From contig NC_092679.1 in assembly GCF_964355755.1 (NCBI RefSeq), forward strand, positions 5,580,001 through 5,644,000: DNA of 64,000 bases. Direction: 5' to 3'. Of the stretch, positions 41,543 to 55,500 are shown in pieces. Within the stretch, counting starts at the first letter, position 1. Each line of letters starts with the position of its first letter. Source of the stretch: Antedon mediterranea. Its lineage: Eukaryota; Echinodermata; Crinoidea; Comatulida; Antedonidae. The translations under genes were made by a program, and so were the position numbers. The notes under the pieces were generated by a model, which was given only the letters and a program-made list of their open reading frames with translations, was not told the origin of the DNA and did no database searches.

Positions 41543-44500
41543 CTAACGTCCTGGATCGTCTTGCGAGTGCGTTTTTATTCGGCTTCGGTCGTACGGCCGG
41601 GGCAGACATTTTTCGCCTGTTTATTTTTGCTTTGGAATAAATAAGACAACACGTTTTAATATCCAAAAATAATAGCCAAAACACAAACAAATTTGATGAC
41701 TTTTTACTGTAAAACTGAAATCAGCAACAAAAAAGAGCACCCTAGTTTTTGGAGAGAAAAAAAGAGTAATGTTTTGTAACTTACCTGCAGCTTCCTCTGC
41801 CAAATTTGGTAGAAGAGCTGCTATTCCAGTTCGAACGTCGTCACCTAGTAAAAAACGAAATAGAAATATAAATGTTATAACATGATATACTTGTATGTAG
41901 TTGCCGTATCTGCTGCGTCTCGTCGCCTTATTCTCTAATTATAAACCAAATTGTTTTATAGTCCGCTGTCTTTTTTTATCTGTTACTCAACGAATACAAT
42001 GAATTTATAAACTAACCACTTGCTTGTCTTATCGGACATGTTGGTAGAATCCCGTCAACTGCTGGTGGTGGTGGTGGTGGCGCTGGTGGTAGGTCAGCTT
42101 GATCTAGATACAAAATTACAGTTTTAAATACTGAGTTGATAATCATAATGTGTATGTGTAGGCCTCATTGTGTTAATAATATACACTGCAGGAGGAGGAT
42201 AACGGGTCCCCGATTCTAAAATGCGCCTTGAGCGACGTATTTGCGTCTTGACCGACCTAATGCGCCTTGAACGACATAAGTGCGTTTTGAACTGCGCATG
42301 TGTGTCTTTGACGCGGTAATTGCCTCTCAAACGTCGTAAATGCGTCTTCACGACGTAATTGCGCCTTGGTCGACGTAATTGTGTCTTGAATGACGTAAAT
42401 GATAATAAATAATAATGAACAAACCTAAGCAGCTAGACTTTCGTCTAATTGCAGCCGATCTCCAATCATCCACACGTCCTCCTGAAACAGTTAACCAAAA
42501 CGAAAGTGCATCATTATCAACATGAGGTCATTATCAACATGAGATCATTATCAACATGAGGTCATTATCAACATGAGGTCATTATTGACAAAGGTGTATT
42601 CTCATGACGTGTATATATCGTTTTATGACTGTGATTTACATACCTCTTATAGGTGAACGTGCAGTCCTATTCTGCGTAGATCGATTGGATGCTGAAAATT
42701 TAAAAAATTGTAGCTTGTTATCCATCATGAAGGGTAATTATTTTGACGTAGGCTATAGATACCCGCCCGATGGGCTATTAAACTTGGTTCCTCCCACTAG
42801 GACGCAACACGAGGATGTAAGCTCAATGCAAGTGAGCTGACCAATCACGACGCGATGGATGCTAACTCATCGCGCCGTGATTGGTCAAATTTCTTGTGTT
42901 GCGTCCTAGTGGGAAAACCAAGCTTCAGGCATATTATTTTTACCCGCGCGGCGTTCAATCGTTTTTGTTAGGCGTGCTTTTTAATTGTGTCTACTGTACC
43001 TTGGTTGGCAACTTCTGCTGCTAACATTCCCACGGACTTCCGTCGTGTTTGTTCTTTAAAAAGAGATGAAAAGTGTTTATTTAAAAAAAAACATATTTAA
43101 ACTGTTAAATTCCCTACACCAAACTACTGACTTTGTTCAATGAAGACATAACCCATGACTACACACTACATACTGTCTGTTATGACTTATTATAAATCTA
43201 AATGTTACACCAAACATTAAAACTTTAGGTTAGTAATCTTTCTGTGAATAATACTGTAGCACGAAGTTACTATGCCGCAGCCTCGCAGACCATTGTCACA
43301 AATATTTAGTAGTAATAAGTGCATGGCATATGTTTAATATTATGCTGGTTCGTGCATGATGGAAAACACGTGTATACGCTTCATTTTCTTTCATTCATCA
43401 TAAAGCTTGGTTCCCACTAGAACGTAACGCAAGGACGTAAACGCAACGCAAGCGTTTTAACCCATGACAAGCGAAGTTATAGACAGTTAGCAATCACCAG
43501 CGAATAAGTCATCGCTTGGGATTGGTCAATACACTTGCGTTGCGTTACGTCCTTGCGTTGCGTCGCTAGTGGTAACCACGCTTAAGCGTGCGTACTAGTA
43601 AGACTTTCTTGTGCAAAGTTTTTGAGATTACGGTGCTTTATAGTTTGTTAAAACGATCAACTAATATTGTTAGTACAACACAGGGTAAAAAACAAATACA
43701 CGTAAACTAGACTCTGTCAAGGTAATATACATACGCGGAACCGAGGGTGTACCTTTAGGGCGCCATGTTGTGACGACGGTAGGGCAGGTTTCTGAAATAA
43801 AATCGGTATTTCTTGAAGAGATGATTACAATAGAATACAACATATTTATATTTTATTTTATTAATTAATTAATTAGTTTCGTTAACTGTTTAATCCATTA
43901 GTTTGTCTTAACAACCGGTCGTTCGTTTGTCCTATCCTGTCGTTCATTTGCCCGATCCGGTCGTTCGTTTTTCCTCTCCGGTCTTTACTCAATCTGTCAA
44001 TATTGTTTCAATACATTCATTGTTAATTTGTTTATTAAATCAATTCCTTCCTTCTACTAACCTGGGCTGATCGAACAAGTAGGGGTTTCATAAACACTAG
44101 TAATTCTTGATTTTGTATTTTTCGGCACTGAAATAAAAATGGCCAATCAGTATCGTCAATACAATTATACATATATTCAACAATAATTATTAGTACACAA
44201 CATTAGTAGCCTACACTTCCAACAACAATATTATTTCATTAATGCCAAATAGGGCCTACTATCATCATACTGTGTGAAAATACAATTAAACAATCAATCA
44301 TTTTGAAATTTTAATTTCCTAATTTATATTATAGTCATTATCACAAATCACTATGTCGTCAGCAGCATCGTCCCATATTTTTTATAATTCCCATTTAATC
44401 ATCACCAATTTTCACCCCTTCGTGAATAATTGTTATTTAATTATATTTACGAGTGTCAGGTCGTGTACGTGGACGCACAGATTCCATACAGGCGTAATCT

Positions 44501-46500
44501 TCTACATGAAAACAAAATCAAGAAATACTGTATCAAGACTTATCATTAGTGACGTCACGAAAGGAACACAAAGTTGACGCGCGCTTAATTTATTCATCAA
44601 CACTTGAACGCGCTCGTCCAATTCGTTGTGTCACTGAATGGTATACAGTAACTGAATTGTTTAAAATAAATCGCAAAATGCTCCACACCTTATGTAATTA
44701 TTTACCTATAATATTAGAATGTGTTTTTTCAACCGGATCGTTTTTTACAGTACATGTATTGTTCACATTTAGCCCCCTACCACAATGTGTTTTTTCAACC
44801 AAATCGATTGGTTTCATTTCATGATATAATAATAATTATTATTCATTTCATGTTAGGCGGCCTAGAAGAAGTTTAAATATTTGACAACTAAGTTTATATT
44901 GGATTTATTATACATTTTGGTATTTTATATCCTTTTATTTTATAATCATATTTGGCAGAAGTTAGAATAGCCTATATACAAAATAATACAAATCGTTTAC
45001 CCTCTTTGGGTGGTTTTTGAACCGGTTGTTGATGTCCAACCATCACCATATAAGGACCTTTAAAAAAAGAATATGAAACAAAAACTTTTTAAAAAAAGAG
45101 ATGCAATTAGAGGTTAATGGCGGATCACCAACCTGGTATATGTTACTATACTATAGGCCTAAGATTAATCTGCAAACTATATTCTGTGACGTAAAGTAAG
45201 CGCTCCAAATAGTGAGTTGACCAATCACAAGCGATTACTTGGTGAGCTCTTTACATCTTTGTGAAGAGGCGCTAGTATATGTTTTATCTAGATTTCCTTG
45301 GTTCTATCGTATTTACTATAATACGTCATAATATTATGAATATGAAAGATAGCTTTTAATATATTGAAGAACACCGGTTGAACAGTATGCATTGTTCCAC
45401 TCACTTTCATATACAACTTCATCATTAATTGGTATTTTATCGGTGGTTTTGCTAAACTCGGTTGATGGCACGTTGACATATCCTAAAAGAAATCAACAAC
45501 AATAGACGTACTTTAGTGAGAACATGGAACTATATTATATTACAGTTCCATGGTGAGAAGGGTGCTGGAAGTTAGTGATGATGGTAATGATGACATCACA
45601 ATTAAGAAGATGTTCAAAACGATGACACAGATACATAACAACTGTAAAGTAACTGTAACTTTTTGAGTTAACCTAAGCCCATCTAATTATATCGGTATGC
45701 ACGTCCAAGCTTCATAACAAAGGCAAAATAGCCGCACCACCGATGAACAAATCTTATATAAATATTATCCAAATCGTTGTGTTTAATTGAATCACACGAC
45801 TGGACTATCGAGTGTTGCTTTTTTGACATATCATAGGCCTATAATATTCAATGAATCATTTAGAATTGTGTCCCGATTTCGCTTTGAAATTTATCAATTA
45901 GATTAGCAAGAAGCAACATGACCTTATTAATTAAACTCGTTTTTAGGCCTACTTCTTTTGTGTACCAGAGTGGAAATAATATAGGCCTATGCAATAAGAC
46001 TACAAGAGCCTCTATTCAAGGGACACCCCTGTGCCTAATTTCCACGTTCTTGATTTTAAATAGGCCTATCTAATTTTATGTAATTTTATAGATTGTATGA
46101 TTTGCTACAATATTATTTATGTGTTGTAATAAAAACCAAGTAGGGTATACCAACCATTATTATTTAAGGTTGTCCTCTTTACGTCGAATAACAATGCTTC
46201 TATTATACTACAGGTAGATTCCTTGTATCTTTTGACGATATTACTAAGAAGAAAATTACTCTGCATTGTATCAATATCACCGTCACATAGTTCTATCGTT
46301 TTCCGGCATGAGGGACAAGGTATGCCTAGCACCTTCGATATTTTCACTCCCTTCCTGGATCCGTTCGCTTTATTCTGGCGTTCTTGCAAAGCGTTGAAGA
46401 TGGAACGGAGGCATTTCCGACAAAAACTGTGTGCGCACGGTAAAAGTACGGGATCATCATAAAACTCAAAACAACACGGACATGTTAATTCATTGTCCAT
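41543..46500 (-). CDS. RING-finger (TRIM-like) protein with a chain of tiny phase-1 exons
   Basis: Exon 1 starts at ATG 46500. The frame continues upstream only via TTG. It reads MDNELTCPCCFEFYDDP, a C3HC4 RING with ligands Cys7, Cys10, Cys22, His24, Cys27, Cys30, Cys62 and Cys65 and a long loop before the last pair, as in TRIM proteins. It is probably an E3 ubiquitin ligase. Downstream lie ten short exons with good splice sites, all starting and, except the last, ending in phase 1: 45482-45405, 45057-45001, 44127-44062, 43791-43753, 43053-43000, 42691-42644, 42481-42425, 42103-42017, 41844-41785 and 41616-41543 (stop TAG). They code a polar tail with a PPAPPPPPPA stretch and basic-Ser motifs (RRKS, IRRKSS). 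No B-box, coiled coil or SPRY is seen. The exact donor of exon 1 (between 46210 and 46130) is unresolved, so joining RING to tail is an inference. Confidence 0.6.
42221..42402. repeat. Tandem repeat of about 20 bp
   Basis: Diverged copies of TGCGTCTTGAACGACGTAA. It lies in an intron of the RING gene. Confidence 0.85.
42511..42590. repeat. 17-bp tandem repeat
   Basis: Four to five copies of CATTATCAACATGAGGT in an intron of the RING gene. Confidence 0.9.
42783..42929. mobile_element. MITE family A copy
   Basis: TTGGTTCCTCCCACTAGGAC at the left, GTTGCGTCCTAGTGGGAAAA at the right, with CCAATCACGACGCGATGG and its inverse inside. It lies between two of the tiny exons of the RING gene. Confidence 0.9.
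43403..43586. mobile_element. MITE family A copy (good inverted repeat)
   Basis: AAGCTTGGTTCCCACTAGAA at the left, TTGCGTTGCGTCGCTAGTGG at the right, with ATGACAAGCGAAGTTATAGA at the centre, as in the copy at 5406-5587. Intron of the RING gene. Confidence 0.9.
43915..43988. repeat. Short tandem repeat of 22-23 bp
   Basis: Three to four copies of CCGGTCGTTCGTTTGTCCTA with changes. Confidence 0.75.
45186..45240. mobile_element. MITE family A fragment
   Basis: GTGACGTAAAGTAAGCGC and GAGTTGACCAATCACAAGCG match one arm; the other arm is missing. Confidence 0.5.
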
Positions 46501-46794
46501 TTTCTCACTACATTTGCCAGGCCAAAACTTCGAGACACCTACCTCTATTTCTATTTCTGTCAAAGCAGCTTTATTATTTAAATTGACTTATCTGTGTATG
46601 CTGTATTATGAAGCTAGTGTGAAACGAGTAACGCATTGGTGACATAATACAATATTATATTGTTTATGGATAAACATTGTACAGCAAGGCGGAAGAACTT
46701 TAAAGGAAATTATCTGATATATTATCATCAGCGTGAATACCAGCTTCAACGCGTACATGAACCGCCTCGGAGACGGGGATTCTAGAGGAGTTGG

Positions 46795-47850
46795 TCTATG
46801 ATACTATAAGATGATGATAAAGCAATATATGATTACATAGAGCAATTTTATCGCATAATAATTGAATTTTTTTAAAAACCGATATTTTGGCTATTAAGTT
46901 TCGAAAAATCCCTGTACTATAGTACAGGGATTTTTTCCAAAATGGCCAATTATCGACCCTTTCATTTTTCGACATACTGGCTTCTATGGCACTATAAGAT
47001 GATGATAAAGCAATATATGATCATATAGAACAATTTTATCGCATAATAATTGAATTTAAAAAACCTGATATTTTGGCCATTTTTCGAAAATCCCGGTACA
47101 GGGATTTTTTTCAAAAATGGCAAATTTTCGACCCTTTTATTTTTCGACATAACTGGTGTCTATGGTACTATAAGATGATGATAAAGCAATATATGATTAC
47201 ATAGAGCAATTTTATCGCATAATAATTGAATTTAAAAAAAACCGATATTTTGGCCATTAAGTTTCGAAAAATCCCTGTACTATAGTACAGGGATTTTTTT
47301 CAAAATTGGCCAATTTTCGACATAACTGGTGTCTATGGTACTATAAGATGATGATAAAGCAATATATTATTACATAGAGCAATTTTATCGCATAATAATT
47401 GAATTTAAAAAAACCCGATATTTTGGCCAATAAGTTTCGAAAAATCCCTGTAGGCCTACTCAAAGTGATATATATTCTTTGGCCTACTATAGTACAGGGA
47501 TTTTTTCAAAAATGACCCATTTTCGACCCTTTTATTTTTCGACATAACTGGTGTCTATGGTACTATAAGATGATGATAAAGCAATATATGATCATATAGA
47601 ACAATTTTATCGCATAATAATTGAATTTAAAAAAAACGATATTTTGGCCATTAAGTTTTGAAAAATCCCTGTACAATAGTACAGGGATTTTTTCAAAAAT
47701 GGCAAATTTTCGACCCTTTTATTTTTCGACATAAGATGATAATAAAGCAATATATGATTACATAGAGCAATTTTATCGCATAATAATTGAATTTTAAAAA
47801 ACTGATATTTTGGCCATTAAGTTTCGAAAAATAATAATAATTGAATTTAA
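46795..47850. repeat. Satellite of about 175-190 bp units with internal hairpins
   Basis: ATGATGATAAAGCAATATAT recurs at about 46811, 46999, 47175, 47348 and 47570, with a degenerate copy near 47735. Most units carry the palindrome AAATCCCTGTACTATAGTAC with its inverse half, CAGGGATTT. One unit has a 40-bp insertion splitting the palindrome at about 47450. Confidence 0.92.
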
Positions 47851-48279
47851 AACGATATTTAGAAAAAACATTTCCGAAAATCGGTAAAATTTCGACAATT
47901 ATTTTCATCTTGTATCTTATCGAGTTTTCATAATTCTTAAGCATTAAAATTGAATTCTGTAAATTACAAAAAAAAATCAATATAAAAAAAAATCATATAT
48001 TCTATGAATGTTCGAGGGTTACTTAAGAATGACATTTATTTAATGTATGCATTCTACTAATGATAGATAAGATAGTTTAAAAATACAAACTATACTGAAA
48101 ATCATAAGATAATATATTTTCATTTACGTCTGTAATTGAATGCAGCAAGAAAAAAATGATACCAATAACAATACAGCCTCCATTAAGGGGATACACTGAA
48201 TATGAATTGGGCATAGTGTTAAAATATAATATTTCCCTTTGTTCGTTTTTAACGGGAAATTGTTCCAATAAAAGCGTCC

Positions 48280-48620
48280 CTTGAATTACTGAGGATCGAA
48301 TACATCAATTACTAAAAAGATGCTGTTTGCTTTTCCAACATCGTGATCCGTGGATTAAAATCTCTCGTATTTTAAGTATGGAAATCAGGCAAGCCAAAGC
48401 CATTACACAATCAAAGAAAATTCTTAACGAACACCTTAGTAGGCTATTTGGTGCAGAATAGGTTTTCGACTCCAGTTCTACGACGTAGAAGAGGAGGACA
48501 CATATGTGTATGTGCTGATAAAACATATATTTCCCCCATGTTCGTTACATCATGGGAAAGTGTCCCCATAATAGGAGTGTTTCCACCGAATAGGGGTGTC
48601 CAAAAGGAGGTGTTTTACTG
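48280..48620. repeat. Dispersed GTGTCCC-rich repeat
   Basis: GGAAAGTGTCCCCATAATAG and CGAATAGGGGTGTCCAAAAG, similar to 10140-10300 and 61450-61550. Confidence 0.5.
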
Positions 48621-49579
48621 CACTCGTCTTGCTCAATAACAAATTGTACAATCTAAGTCCATACACCTACAATCACACAATAATATTCTTTTTTATTTTT
48701 TGTATGCCAGTCAGTAAATGTGTGAACGTTGCTTTGCTACCCTGGTTTGTAAATAATGTACAATAATAAACAACATTGATATCAAAATAGGGATTTGGAT
48801 GTATTGTACATATGACATTAATTAACTTACTGATTTCAATCAACGTACACTAAAGTCATTCACACACAAAAGGCGATTGGGGGATAAAAACTTATTATTT
48901 ATCCTCAGGGTTTTTTTTAAGTATAATAAATAGTTTCTATACGGTCTATGTTTTCATAAAGAGTTGTTTTTCTAACAGTTTTTTTTCTAAATCACTAGTA
49001 AAGTTCAGTTCATTATCCTCACCCAGTTGGCAATGCAGTGCATATTCTTTTAGGTTCGTTGAGTGTTATAGAGAAAAATTATAGAGTTTACCCTTTTCAG
49101 TCAGTTAAAAATAATGGATAAAATCTACAATAATAATTAAAACTGAATATCTACAATACCTTCTATGTTACCTATAATATAGTACATTACATGTTAAACT
49201 TATATGCACACTTTTACTTATAAAGCATCTAAAATTCCACACACGATTGTTAATAGTGACCTACGCTTTCATGACACGCAACTATGCAGCTTAAGTCATT
49301 CTGTGAATTACTTGGCGTGTACCATAGTCTAGTGGCGTGTTGTGAAAATGAAACGTCTCTATATTATAAGTCATTGTCTATACTTACTTTGTATAGAATT
49401 TCAACACACATTACTTTTTAAACATTACTTTACCATTTAAATAACTCTATTTCATTTCTGAAACAGCCATAAATATCTGACCTTTGACCTGCATGTTACT
49501 TAAACCATACTAAAATACATTAAGCATCGTCTTACTATTAACCCAAGATTAAACAAGCTCATCTTTACTACATCACGTC

Positions 49580-52500
49580 TTAATATGTTTCAACTTGATG
49601 AAGTCGCTGACGTCTTGATGGCGAAAGGGATCTTGTTCTTGACCTCCTGGGCGTATCCACAGCTCCTGTATAACCTTCGCGAAATCCTGAATCCATTTGA
49701 CCAAGGCTTCGTTCCAAAGTGTGCGACGTGAGAGAGTGCGAGTGATGAGCCTGGATAATTTTTTCTAAGCGTGTGATAATCTCATAATCAGGCACAGAGA
49801 GTAAGGTGACGTCCAGGCCCAGCATACGCGATATTACCTGACGGAAGTCAAGCAGCTGCTTCTCTCGCTGCTGCATGTCTGCAAGGAGTGCTTTCGTTGC
49901 ACGTAACTCCTCCATGAGAGCAGTAACTGATCGGTCGGCATGGAATCTTTTATCGCTTGCTTCTTGTTCTGTGAATTCAATCTCGTTTTTCATTCCAGCT
50001 ATTTTACGTGCTTGTCTTTCTTTCGTCTTTTCCAGTTTGGTTAACTCTTTGCAAAGGGCGTCTATATGGTCTCCTTGCACAAGGTTTGTAGACTAAACAA
50101 AACAAATAAAAAGACGCATATATTGTAATTTCCTACCAGAATATAAACACAAATGATTAAATGGTTAACATGCAAATGTTAAGTTCTGCTAGAAAAATAT
50201 ACATTTACATTAAAGTTTTACATAAATTTACATTAATTTTTTTGGGTTAATCAATACATTGTATGTACCGAGGTAGTGTAGCTCTGCAAATTATACAAAT
50301 ATCGATTCATTTCTATCTCTCTCTTGATTTTGTTTTGTTAATAAACTTATTAACCAAATATGAGAAATACTAAAATGTTAAAAATACCTTTATTTCGCCA
50401 ATCTCCATTAATTTTGCTTTCAGCTCAAGAATGACCTGTCTGGCAGAACCAAGTTGACCTCGAAGACGGTCATTCTCCTTCTGAAGTTTCTTCTGACCCA
50501 TAACAATGTCATCCTTAAACAAATTATACACAAATAATAAAAAAAAACAACCTAATATAATGGTACAACAAATATATCATGGAAACTATTGTCAAGTATG
50601 TGTCTATTTTTCAGTTTTACAGTACTCACTTTTAATAAATTATCACACACAAATTAATAACTTTCTTGTAATTTTACCTTTTCTTTTTCCAACGTTGACC
50701 TCCCTAACAGACCTTCGTCCTGTGTACAAATCTTCTTCCTGAGAAGGTCGATGTGTAAGTCTTTGCTCTCCAATTGTTGTTTCATCGTTTTCAACTTTCG
50801 TTGCAAGTTGTAAACATGAGTTGTTTTATCTGTAATTGTATCCACTTCTTTTCGCATCACCTGTTCAGCTCGTGCCAGAACTGCGTCGGTGCAAAGGTCA
50901 AACCCGACGTCCAGAGCGATTACGTCCATCTTTAGGACTCTGCATATCTTTTCGATGAAAGCCATGTACTGTAAAGTAGATAAAAATATGAAGATGGTTT
51001 ATTAAACTTGGTTTCATATAAATAGACAATAATAAAATTTGTAAATATCTTTATTTTGAAATAGAGGCTCCTTCACAAATAAATGTGTTTTTCAATGAGC
51101 AATGCACAATAATCAATATTTGATAGCTAGATAAATTCACTTTAATTGAGTATTCACCTTCTTGCGCTCAGCACGTATAGTGTCTTTCAGTACGTCGCCA
51201 GTGTTCAGATCATCTTCCATTGTTCTAATTCTGAACCTGAAGTCTCCCAGGTTTTCCTCTGCCTCCTTTGCTCGTTGGATGGTAGAGTGATGCAGTTCAA
51301 CTTGGTTGTGCAGTTGGTCTGACAAACTCTTAACCTTTGCTTCAAGTACATCTATAAACTGTCAAAATAAAAAACAATAAAATCATCATAACTTATCATA
51401 ATATCTAACCAGGTATAAGTAGATTCTGGGGAAAGGTGCATGTCAAATGCTATGTATAGTATGGCAGATGAAATAGTATACAAATATTGACTGTGATGAG
51501 GAGCATAGTTCAAAATATAGGTGATCTGGAGAATTGAATTATTATATTTATTGCTATATTATAGTTTCAAACGAACTTACACTTTGTCTTTCCTTTGATG
51601 TGGAATGTATGTTCTTAATTTGACTTTTAACAATCTCCTCAGTAGGCTCACAAGACAGCAAGGCAGCCAACGAATCCTTAAAAGATTTCAGTTCAGCTTT
51701 GGCTACCTGAGCTTCAAACTCCAACGATGACTTAGCGTGGCTATATTCACTCAGACGAGATTCACGTTGATTCAACTCTTCTCGGGTAAGTTCCCATGCT
51801 TTCTTGTCAGCATTAAATCTTTCACGAAGAAGGGTATTTTCTCGTTCAAGGTCCTTTTTAGCTTGGACTGCTGTTTCCTTTTCCTTAAATTATAAATAAA
51901 ATTTTGAAATTTAGTATATGTTTTGGTCATAGAAACTGGTAATGAAGGATGACTAGCAAAACTCTACGGCTGTCAACACTAGCATTCTGTTTGTTGTGTG
52001 CAATTTATTTATTCTTTATACTGGGTCACCAAACTTCAAATATAAAAGGACTATTAATGACTGGGAGGCATTTTAAAATAGAGAGGAAAAAAACAATGAA
52101 CCTACCAATCGCATTCTTTCATTTGTAACCAGTGAAGTTGATGACTGCCGCTGACCTTTTGTAAGTTCTTCTGAAAGACGATGAATAGTCTCTCGTCCAG
52201 CCTTTGATTCCAATTCCAAACTGTTGACAGATTCGGAGAGAGAGCTGACCTTTCCACGCAAAGTCAGATTTTCTTGCACGACATCGTTAATCTAAAAAAA
52301 ATGAAATTATAATTATTATATTAATATTTAGCACTAAGCCGAAATTTGTTATCCTCCTAAAACAAAAATTTCTGACGTTCCAGATGGGGCAACTTTTTAA
52401 TTTCCCTTGAGTCATTCAGCAATTTTTTTCTGAAATATGTTTAATTTACGAATTAATCATGAACTGATGAATTTATAGATAATTTTTTGTTTTGAAGAGT

Positions 52501-55500
52501 GGTTATCAAATCAAATAAATAATAAGCACAAAATCAAGAAAACCTGCACTAATGATTCAAAATGTACATACCTTTGATGCCATGTATTCCGGTGTTCGAT
52601 CCTCCACAGATGCAACATCTTTTAGTTGTAGAAATATACTGTGAAACTGCCTATCCCATGATTCTAGTTTCCTCTCCGCTGCTTCTCGTTCCTCGATGAG
52701 GTTACGATTCCTTCTCTCAAGCTCTAGTATCTTCTCCTGAAGATTACTATTCTCCTTCTGCAACGTACCGATAGCAAACTCTCCTCTTACTGACACGTCA
52801 GTTTTGTCCTTTAGCTCTTGAATGCGGGTTTGTAGAGTGATCACGAGGGCAGCATTACGATCACTGCTCTCTTTGTACGCACTGACCTGACCTTTTAGAT
52901 CGTCAATTTGAATATCGCGTGAGTTAAGTCGACTCTGGTAATCTCTTGTCTGAAAGGTAAAAATACAATTGCTATTATGGCTATTATTATTAGGGCTACA
53001 GTATGTGAACCAGTTCACCCCCTACTTGTCTCAAAAGTTGTTTTTATGTAGTAATTGGTCTTACCTCAGCTTTCATCTGGTCCACCTGTAACTGCATCAT
53101 GCTTATTTCTCGCGACACGTCAACCGAATGACGATGATGTGAGTCACTTAAATATTCACGAGAACCAAGAACATCAGTTGGATAAATTGTTGAAATCTGT
53201 AAACAGTAAATAATAATTGATTTTAAAATTACACAAACAATAGAAATGTATCACTATAAATTTTTCTACTGCAGTTACTGCAGTTTATAGTTTTTAAATT
53301 GTTATTTTAAATGAACAGTAAATTATTTTATGTTGAAAGTGACATTTTTTGTTAAATTATAACTTATCCGTGTACTACAGTATATATAAATCAAAGAGCT
53401 GCATAGGCAGGATATAGAAAAAAATCAAGATCAAATAAGTTAAAACTGCCTCAATATAGATTTATTTTAACGACATGTTTCGGGCATAGCCCATCATCAG
53501 GTGAAAAGAATTGTAACAAAGGATAACATATATAAGTCACAAAATTACATAATAAAACAAATCAGCCAATCAAAGATGTTAACAAACAAAAGGCATACTA
53601 CAGTATATATACTGTACTGTGTTTAATGACCGAAAGTAGATGGCATAAATATTGGTCAGGTCATAATGGCATAATCTTTTTCTGTGCGCAATATTCTAAC
53701 GTATAACGTGCATGTGGTGTTTGTTGTGCAGATAACTAACTCGTCAAAAATACGAGTTCAAATCTAGTTTTTTTAAGTGGATGAAATTTAAAACAATTTT
53801 AAAAATCTATAATACATTTCAATTTTGGATTTGTTAAGTTTTTCAATTAATTTATATTATAATTTATAATCTTTTAAAGGGATGAACATTTTTTTTTACA
53901 AATACAATATCAATTTCGATTAGATTTGTCAATTATTTGAATTAAGAAATAAATTAAAAATCTATAGTAAATTATTTCTAAAATCACATTTTAAAAAAGG
54001 CAATTCAATTTATTCATCTTGTTTTGCGTAATATTCTCTTTCGTAAGCACCTTGAACAAAAGAGCACACAGCACAGGGAATATAACAATAAAATCACAGA
54101 TTCCTAGTAGAATCCTAAGAATATTAATGCAAAATTTTAAAATGAAATTTTTCCCTGATGTAAAATCAATGTTGCCAGCACATTAAACCTCATGATATGT
54201 CCATGTACACCCTCACATATCTCATCAACCATTCCATACACTGATCATGTTAATGTTTCATTTAATTTAGTTGCCTAGGTGATATGTATGGTAAACCAAT
54301 AATTCAATGACATAAATTCTTTCTATTTAATTTTAAATTTATATAGAAATTCAATAAATAAATATAATATAAATAACATTAATTTGTTGTAAACGATGCA
54401 ATAGTCAACAGAGAATGGCCACATTTATTAAATATAGTAATATGATTTATTGCTTAAAAATATAATTACACTAAGTATTATTTTTTATTTTATAACTAAT
54501 CATTCTATTCACTGGAAAACATCATATCAGTTTTAAATAGTATTTACAGTACAGTAAGTACAATTTAATAAATAAAAGATTTGAAGTTTAAGGACCGGTA
54601 GTGTATATAAATAATCATTAAATCCGATTTTTTTTTATTAAACTACTTAATATGATTTCATGTTTAATTATTAAATAATAAAATGATCAAAATTAATATA
54701 GTAGAATATCAGACAGATTGTTCACTGTTTTTACTAAAATCCAAATGTATGTTTCTAAATCTGTAATAAATAATTCAGAGTCTTAAATACAAAACTTGAG
54801 AGGCAAAGGATTATTGTTGATCACGAATGAAAAATATGAAAATGATTATGCAGAGTGTGTTAAGGCAACTGCTGACGCATGCTGTACACGTGTGCAGTGA
54901 AATGTGATCAAGTTAATAAAATGAATAAACGTCAAGAATACATTGTATAGAAATAAAATCTGAAAAGACTATTGAGAACAAAAAGATATTAGTCATTTAT
55001 AGGGGCTGTGTCAGTCGAATTTGTTAATTTATTTGTTCAATTTTATCATTTACTTAAAGGCCAAATATTTTGATTTTTTTTCCATTTTTTATCCGTCTAT
55101 AAATTTAAAATGTGATCAACTTAGATATCCATCTATTGTCGTAGTTTTCATGTATATAAGCGACATTTATTAAGTAATTTTTCAAATTAATTGAAATTAA
55201 ATCAATATAAAAATAGCAATTATATAAATAATAATACAAAAATTGTAAAATAATATTCTTCAATACAGTAGATGAGCAATGTTTTATTTTATCATTCTAA
55301 ATATTATTTTTTATATTATTCTTTTTTGGAATAAAACCACTTTCCTGATTATAGAGCTAAAATAAATAATAATATTGATGATTTCTTTAATAACTTGGTT
55401 GTTAAATAAACACAATATGATAATCAACTACCTACTATCTATCAGCAATAATAATCTCTATCGGGCTGTACCTAATTAGGCGTGACTGTTGCTAACGGTA

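Larger units (their letters stand above)
46501..49579. other. Intergenic region with satellite
   Basis: Between the RING gene start and the 3' end of the coiled-coil gene. It contains the satellite at 46795-47850 and a GTGTCCC-type dispersed repeat at about 48280-48620. No exon is recognised. Confidence 0.5.

Noticed and set aside
42221-42590. CRISPR-like array of short repeats
   Set aside because: Degenerate direct minisatellite without unique spacers, in an animal intron.
46500-46563. Upstream start for the RING protein
   Set aside because: The codon at 46563 is TTG; the ATG at 46500 gives the normal short lead before a TRIM-type RING.
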